In this document: positions 57,952 to 64,000 of the stretch, piece after piece
Layout: each line of letters opens with the position of its first letter
Position numbering within the stretch: the first letter of the stretch is position 1
Origin: Chrysomallon squamiferum
Taxonomy: Eukaryota; Mollusca; Gastropoda; Neomphalida; Peltospiridae
DNA length: 64,000 bases
NCBI GenBank assembly: GCA_012295275.1
Contig: CM022672.1
Location: 3,703,443 to 3,767,442, forward strand
Direction: 5' to 3'
The notes under the pieces: generated by a model
Told to the model about the DNA's origin: nothing
The model's input: the letters and a program-made list of their open reading frames with translations, nothing else
Database searches by the model: none
Translations under genes and position numbers: made by a program

Positions 57952-58692
57952 TTTTTTTTTTTAACATCTATTATAACCAAAGAAAATCCAAAATATAATA
58001 AGCTTCTGTCCTGTTCTATCAGTCTGATAGTATAACTTTTTAACGTTTTGTGGATGGATTTTATCGGTTCAATCGAATATTAGAGGTAAATATTTAACCA
58101 AACACTGTACAAATTAAAGCTACGTTCTCTAAAATATTTTAAGTGTCTGTGCAGTGACAAGAAACAATTCAGTTCTATCTGGCTTTCATCTTTTGATCTC
58201 AGTACACGTGTATCTAAGCTGCAGACAAACACTCTACAGGCCATTTTCACTCGATCAGAGTCCTTCCGCAGCCTGCACAAAAATACACAGTATAACTCAC
58301 GTGATATTTGAACGATCACAATCGTTTGGTTTGTTCAACTACCACAGTAATTTAATATGATAAAATACTGGCATCTTTTCTCAGTGTATTGAACACTGTA
58401 GAATTCGCCTGCCAGCGTCCTTGTTGTAGCAACTATTATATTATGGTCCACGTGAACCGTGTGTGATTTTTCAACAGTATCCTTTACATAAAGTTATCGT
58501 GTCGTTTTTGTCATAGTTCCCACCCCTCATCAGAAAAGCTGGATCGGCCTCATTGTGGATATTTATGTTTTTGTTTCTGTATTCTGCCTTTTACAAACAC
58601 AATTATAACATAATATTTTTATACAGCGTTTTTCTACAAAGTTTCTTATTTCTAATCAGCCTCTGGTGTTATCGTTGTTGCTTTTCTCTTTT

Positions 58693-58727
<35 letters not shown>

Positions 58728-59285
58728 TATTATATTAAAGAAAGATAAACACTTTGCGAATATAGATTTTAAAAATACATGAAACTAAAACATTTGAGTG
58801 TGTATAAAATAAATAGAAAAGTCCTGATTGATATTATTCGGTCTCTGACCTGAAAAACAGTAAATGTCATTAAACTTTGAAACCGTCTAAAAGTTGAAAT
58901 CCTTGGAAATTTAATCCAAAATCAATTACATATATCAAATTGTTTTCATATATTAGTTGCAGTATATTGTTGTTTTTCTTTTTGTTGTTGTTTTTGTTTC
59001 TGACATTTCTGTATATAATGTACATTCAGTATTATTAGGTATCAAAACAAATCATTTGATTTATTTATTTGTTTACTGTCAAATCAGAGGACGTGCCCAC
59101 AGCAAACACACTTGAACAGTTTTCTTACAGAAGCTTTGTAACAATTACACCACACCCCTTAAAGGTCGGTCGCGCCTTATATGGAAATATTATAACAGTA
59201 ATAATACATGTTTGTGTTAGTGCATACGTTGTATGGAGAATTTTAGAATCTTAATTAAGCAAGTATTTTGAGTGTGTGGACGCAG
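56978..59285. other. Gene 2 3' UTR and spacer to gene 3
   Basis: Copy of 51796-53987. Differs by short indels, e.g. about 30 extra bases near 57857-57885, and an ATC run two units longer or so (58694-58729). CT array at 57557-57632. Confidence 0.7.
59175..59184 (+). promoter_or_regulatory. CArG-box / TATA-like site upstream of gene 3
   Basis: Same CCTTATATGG in the same context as in unit 2. Conservation between these two copies is not independent evidence because the block is a recent duplicate. Confidence 0.3.
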
Positions 59286-59379
59286 CCTATGAGGTTTGTG
59301 TATTGATTTAAAATAAATATTACATAGAAAGATCAGAACTACACTTCACTGTCATATCATCAAACCATCAAACATCAAG
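59286..59379 (+). other. Receptor gene 3: non-coding 5' exon (3' part)
   Basis: Ends CATCAAG at 59379 with donor GTACGT, where units 1 and 2 have GTAAGT. Start unknown. Confidence 0.55.
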
Positions 59380-60856
59380 GTACGTTTCAGATTAAGTATA
59401 TTATTTTATATACAGAGAAATTCCACTCTGAAGACATTTGTTAGAGGTAATATAACTTACCATGATAGACGGTATTTATGTTACTGAACTTATCTTTTAT
59501 CCCAAGTTGTTTGAATATTATTATTTGAGGGAATTTTTTTTTATTTAGCATTAAAAATATATATTATAATTATGATGTTCCCATTTGCAATATAATAATT
59601 AATCTCTAAATTTTAATTTACTTATAGCGATTTTCTTTTCCAATATAATAAATTTAATAACTAATATTTGTTTCGATTAAAAAGCCAAAATATACTGAAT
59701 TTGTGTCTGCGTCAAATAAAAGTTTATTATTAATCCATGTATTTGATATAGGTAAAATATAACATGATGTTTTTGGTTGTGAAACTATTAAATATATAAA
59801 AAGTTTACATGTATATACTGTAGATACTGTAGCAAGAATAATGTCTAAAAGAGTCACTGATACTGCATCAGCGAGCAGCATACCTCTAGGAGCATTTGTT
59901 TGTTTAATTGCAGAACGTTTTCGTAATAATTCATACATTTGATATCTTCTTATATAAACTGAAGGTTCAAACTGACACGCTATTTGATTGATTATGTCCG
60001 CGGATATTGCAAGACAGAGGAAAGTTATTTATAAAAATACTAGAGTGGTGTCCACAGTCTGTGAGACGTGTCCAGTGACCTTCACTCACAGCTTGGGACA
60101 CCATGGTAACGGGACCATTAAAGTTAGGGGTTATCTCGGAATCCACACTGTGTTACTGTAGGTCTTTCCCATCCGCCTTACTGAACTAGGGGACAGGGGA
60201 GAGAAAGAGTTGCTGGCAAAACAAAACAAGAAAAAGAATTAAACAAAAAAAATCTTCTAGCTAATCCAGTGGAAATCTGAGAGAGTTTTCAACAAAAAGA
60301 CAAAACTTGAACAAAATCTACACCAAACACACAGAAGTGTCAAGTTTTAAGACAGGCTGTTTGGCTAATCGAGACTAGGTTTACATTTTTTTTTCCGCCA
60401 ACTCTTTTCCGAGGGTAGTCGGCACACTCCGCCATGAGTGTGTTCATATTCGGTGATTTTTACTGTAGCTCCGCGTTCAACGGACGAGTGCATTTCGGAA
60501 CCGTCAAATTTGTTTTCTTCTTATTTTCTTCTTATTTTTTTTACGACTGTCAATTACTTTGCACGTTATCGTGACGCGCGTTTTCTGAAATCCGTTCACG
60601 GAAAATACGAAAGAAATAGTTTATTTTAGAATATTAATGTACGTGTGTTGTGTATTTACAATGTTTCCTCCATACAAACTACAGCTTTCAAAGAATCCTT
60701 GCCCTTTACCTATCTTCCAACAGATTTTTTTTCGAATAAATAATTTTAAAAAATTATAAAATTAAAAAATAATTAAATAAGTAATACACTAATTGGATAA
60801 ATAATCAAATTTAAGAAGTAATTACAGCGTATACATTGTATTTATTTTATTTTCAG
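59380..60856 (+). other. Receptor gene 3 intron
   Basis: 1477 bases, GTACGT to TTTTCAG; near copy of the gene 2 intron. No coding exon seen. Confidence 0.6.
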
Positions 60857-60857
60857 A

Positions 60858-62264
60858 ATGTATTTCTTTCGTACTACGATTTTAATGTGTTTGACCATTG
60901 AGTTTTCCTACTGTCAGAGTAATGACGTTATTCAGCAAGGTGAAGTGAAACGAACGTCAGTATCCAGTCTAAATATGAGCAGCATCGACAACTTTCAGAC
61001 TCAGACACCTACAGAAAAGATACGAAAATCTACGGATACTGAAAAAACATCAGAATTTACAGCTTCCGAAGCGTTAACAGCTTTAATTACAACGTCCAAA
61101 ACTGTTACTAATTTGCCTTCAACGTTTGTAGCGATAACAACTGCAGCTACAACGTCCGAAGCTACGACAGTTGTAGCTTCAACGCTTGAAGAGAAGATAA
61201 CGAGTCCAACAACAAGGTCTGAAACCACATCATCGCCGCTCAATAACGGCTCAGAAAATGTTACTAAATCCTCGAATGGTTCGGTTAAACGTTTAATACT
61301 GGACGTTAATGATTACCTTAGTAAGATCGTCACGCCTGTAACTCTGGTAGTAGGATTGTTGGGCAATGCCGCAACTTTGTTCTCAATTCGAGGTCATCCT
61401 TTCAGCAAAATACCGTCACAGTACGTACTGGCAGGTCTCTCTCTGTCGGATTCTGTGGCCTTGGTGACAAAGAGTCTGGGCAAAAAGATTTTCATTAATA
61501 TAATGGGTGTCGACATCCATGCCTACTCAGACACCAGCTGTAAAATATCTATTTTTGCGGCACATTTTTCTAAGATACTTTCCTCGTGGTTTGTTGTGCT
61601 CGTTTGCTTCGAACGTTTTGTAGCTATCTGTCTGCCTCTGCACGCAAAGCGAATCTGCACGAAATCTAACGCTCTGAAAGGAATTGTTGCTACGTTGGTT
61701 GTGGCAATAACGTACAGCGGAATCTGGACCCTGTCGTCAGTAAAAATGAGATCAAAATGCAATCCAAGTTACTGGACGCCTGAAACGATGGTTCGTGGGA
61801 AGGCCATCATATTGATAGGATCTCTGCTAATCGGTGTCCTGCCTATGGCCATCATGGTCACACTGACGCCAGTAATGTGTGTGGTTTTACGACGAAATCA
61901 TCTCTCAAGAAAAGCTATTTCATCTAACCGCGCTATGGAAGTGTCAAAAGTCTCAGCCATGTTAATCTCCATCTGTATATCGTACATCGTCCTTCTGTTG
62001 CCTCTCATAGTATCTCACAACCTGGCTTTTTTTAGAGGCGATAACCTCTTCTCAACGCAGTTCCTTCCCTTGATGATTCTTGCCGTCATCGGAGATAATT
62101 TCTCAGCCATCAACTACTCGTGTAATTTCTTTCTGTATCTCATATGTAACAAGGCATTCAGACGCAGGATGCTCGACGTTTGCCTTTTGAGAAAAAGAAA
62201 CCAAGAATCGTCAACACCGCATACGTCTGAGGCTTTTCCAAGCCTTTCTACTATTTCTGGATAA
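60858..62264 (+). CDS. Receptor gene 3: class A GPCR with mucin-like stalk
   Basis: Predicted 468 residues, the closest relative of gene 2. The stalk lacks five residues (a 15-base gap around 61240), which removes one NNS sequon. Signal peptide, Ser/Thr stalk, Lys-Arg before TM1, seven segments, ERF, NFFLY and a short tail ending SEAFPSLSTISG as in gene 2. In intracellular loop 3 NRGKEVSKV of genes 1 and 2 is NRAMEVSKV. The 3' UTR (AATAAA at 62704-62709) is clearly more diverged from units 1 and 2 than theirs are from each other. ATG one base after the acceptor AG. Ligand unknown; the family assignment beyond class A (peptide-receptor-like) is tentative. Confidence 0.9.
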   Translation: MYFFRTTILMCLTIEFSYCQSNDVIQQGEVKRTSVSSLNMSSIDNFQTQTPTEKIRKSTDTEKTSEFTASEALTALITTSKTVTNLPSTFVAITTAATTSEATTVVASTLEEKITSPTTRSETTSSPLNNGSENVTKSSNGSVKRLILDVNDYLSKIVTPVTLVVGLLGNAATLFSIRGHPFSKIPSQYVLAGLSLSDSVALVTKSLGKKIFINIMGVDIHAYSDTSCKISIFAAHFSKILSSWFVVLVCFERFVAICLPLHAKRICTKSNALKGIVATLVVAITYSGIWTLSSVKMRSKCNPSYWTPETMVRGKAIILIGSLLIGVLPMAIMVTLTPVMCVVLRRNHLSRKAISSNRAMEVSKVSAMLISICISYIVLLLPLIVSHNLAFFRGDNLFSTQFLPLMILAVIGDNFSAINYSCNFFLYLICNKAFRRRMLDVCLLRKRNQESSTPHTSEAFPSLSTISG

Positions 62265-64000
62265 TATTTTCTTCTTGTTTGGAGGGTTGAAATGGTTAAG
62301 AGTTAGTGTTTTAGTTGTAAACTTTCCTAATAGTTCTCTCATATTATCTTGTAAGAAGACTCGATCCCAGTAAATCCGAATCACAAAGCCAAAGTTAACC
62401 GATGTAGTCACCTTCGTAATCTGTTTGTGCAGAGTAAAGTAAAACACATTATAACTGTTTTAAGTGTAGTAGATATCGGATTCGTTTCTCTGGTGCATAT
62501 TTTGCCGATTCATAAGTAACTTTTTATTATTAGCGTCAAAGTATTCGGATTAGAGAAAAACAATCTCTTAACATTTTATTTATTTTGTTTATTTTTTGTT
62601 TATTTAATTATTTTTTATTTTTATTACTTTTTAAAAAAAATATTTTTTACGTAATGTTAGTGTTTGTAAAATTAAATGTTAATTCCGTCTCCTATGTATA
62701 GATAATAAAATATTCTTAAAATCATATTTTCTTGCATGCCACATTCATTTACAGGTTCCAAACCTTTTATCAGGATTCCAGAAGTGTATTAATTTGTTTC
62801 TAATAGTATTTTGTTGTTTACTTTTTATTGTTTATTTTATATTTTAAGCGTAGTAATTTTTATGTTAAACCTTATTTCAGAAAACCAGAAAATCTAGATT
62901 TCTGAGTTATATCCGATCCCAAGCTTGTCGAATACATGGTCTGGCATTGTTTTGTTCGTTTTATCTTATATAAACATATATAAACGCAAATGAGATTTAA
63001 AAACCAAGTTAATTTTTGTTTTAATATTGAAAATGCTCTTAATTAATTATTCTGAAACACATTTCTACAGTAGGCACTTCTGATGAATACACATTTTAAA
63101 AAATATTATACTAAGCAACTTTTTTAAATGTAACTTCATAATACGTTCTTGGACATTTTCGACGTAGATATTTCGTGATTTTCGTGTTAACGGTAAGACC
63201 AGTGATTTATCAATAAATTATATTTGTTTATGACATATTAGTGTTTTTCAATACTTTTTGTTAATTTTAATGTTTGTTTTTTCTTCTTTTTTTTTTTTTT
63301 TTTTTACTTTTTTTTAAGTAAATGTGAATAATTTATTTACTAACAGACTCAACATATTTTTAATCATCCTGTTTATCTATATCTACATATTGTAAAAGAT
63401 CGAAGAGTAAACAGAAATATTATGTTACGGGTTAGAGAGTAAATGGTTTAAGAAAATGTTATTAATATGTACAAGAAGAAACTTACTGCCTCCAAGCGAC
63501 AGGCTACTCTTTTCCGATTAGTTACAAGGAATATTTTATGAATTTATTTTCCTATAAGCAGAAAAATGTATAGCAGAGCCTTTGATGAACTAATTGATGT
63601 CTGTCAAACACCAGTTCGTAAACACTGAAGAAAAGAAAAAGAAGATATCTTAACTCTTCATCTTAGAAACTCATTTTAATATACCTTTCCATAGAGACAA
63701 AAAATACAATATGTTGAAAAATTGCTGAATGGAAATACTAATAACATAATAGGCACATCGAGTGTAACTGACACAGCAGCTCTTTACGCCTCCATAATAT
63801 ATTAATAAGAAGTAACAACATCAAGATGAAATATCGTTTAGGCATTTATAAACTAGCTCAGTATATTTGATGAATCCAGAATCTGGAGCAGCGTCCAGCA
63901 TTCAGCTGTTGACTGAAAAAATACGTTATAAATGTATTGACCAGTACCAAATCGATCAAGTTAATTAAAGTAAATCTCAAGTTCTAAATGTACAGTAACT
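62265..64000. other. Gene 3 3' UTR and right flank
   Basis: 3' UTR to about 62720, with short islands (GCGTCAAAGTATTCGGATTA; AATAAAATATT) matching units 1 and 2. From there to the end only AT-rich sequence; nothing recognised. Confidence 0.6.

Larger units (their letters stand above)
51640..62210. repeat. Two tandem copies of a ~5.3-kb block
   Basis: The stretch from the end of gene 1 coding sequence to the end of gene 2 coding sequence (about 51640-56915) is repeated as about 56916-62210. Coding starts are 5302 bases apart. Unit 1 to the left is an older, more diverged member: its receptor start is 5290 bases before gene 2, but its 5' flank and intron align only in patches. Confidence 0.9.

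Overview
The window looks like nuclear DNA of an animal, most likely a lophotrochozoan and probably a mollusc. The genes are split by many spliceosomal introns with GT/AG borders. The DNA is AT-rich and packed with microsatellites, and the predicted proteins resemble animal families. The mollusc call is an inference from overall style, not from a diagnostic sequence.

Left part (1-9377, minus strand): 17 exons of NOP14, a nucleolar protein needed for small ribosomal subunit assembly. They code for about 724 residues; the C-terminal exons lie beyond base 1. About 1 kb further on, head-to-head, starts NMNAT (10411-36628, plus strand), a nuclear NMNAT1-type NAD+ synthesis enzyme of about 265 residues in nine well supported exons plus one possible 51-nt cassette exon. 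Its introns are large. One of them (30722-35809) holds a complete, intronless class A GPCR gene in the same orientation (33008-34048).

Middle part (36629-47960): mostly non-coding, with microsatellites, two neighbouring 81-bp tandem arrays and one unidentified candidate terminal exon (40303-40639) ending in a PDZ-ligand-like tail.

Right part (47960-62710): a tandem array of three class A GPCR genes of one family. Each has a signal peptide, a Ser/Thr-rich mucin-like stalk, a conserved Lys-Arg just before TM1 and seven membrane segments on one coding exon. Each coding exon is preceded by a non-coding 5' exon and an intron of about 1.5 kb. A block of about 5.3 kb running from the end of one coding region to the end of the next is repeated almost exactly. 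The middle gene is therefore a hybrid: its receptor body matches gene 3, while its tail and 3' UTR match gene 1. Gene 1 carries a 1-base difference that replaces the short tail with a longer hydrophobic one.

Mobile DNA includes a TA-flanked element with Tigger/pogo-like ends (23128-23452), a hAT-like MITE (6897-7178) and degenerate tRNA-derived SINE-like fragments. Several simple repeats abut or replace splice signals. The housekeeping genes and the receptor genes have no evident functional link; the receptor array is the lineage-specific part of the window.
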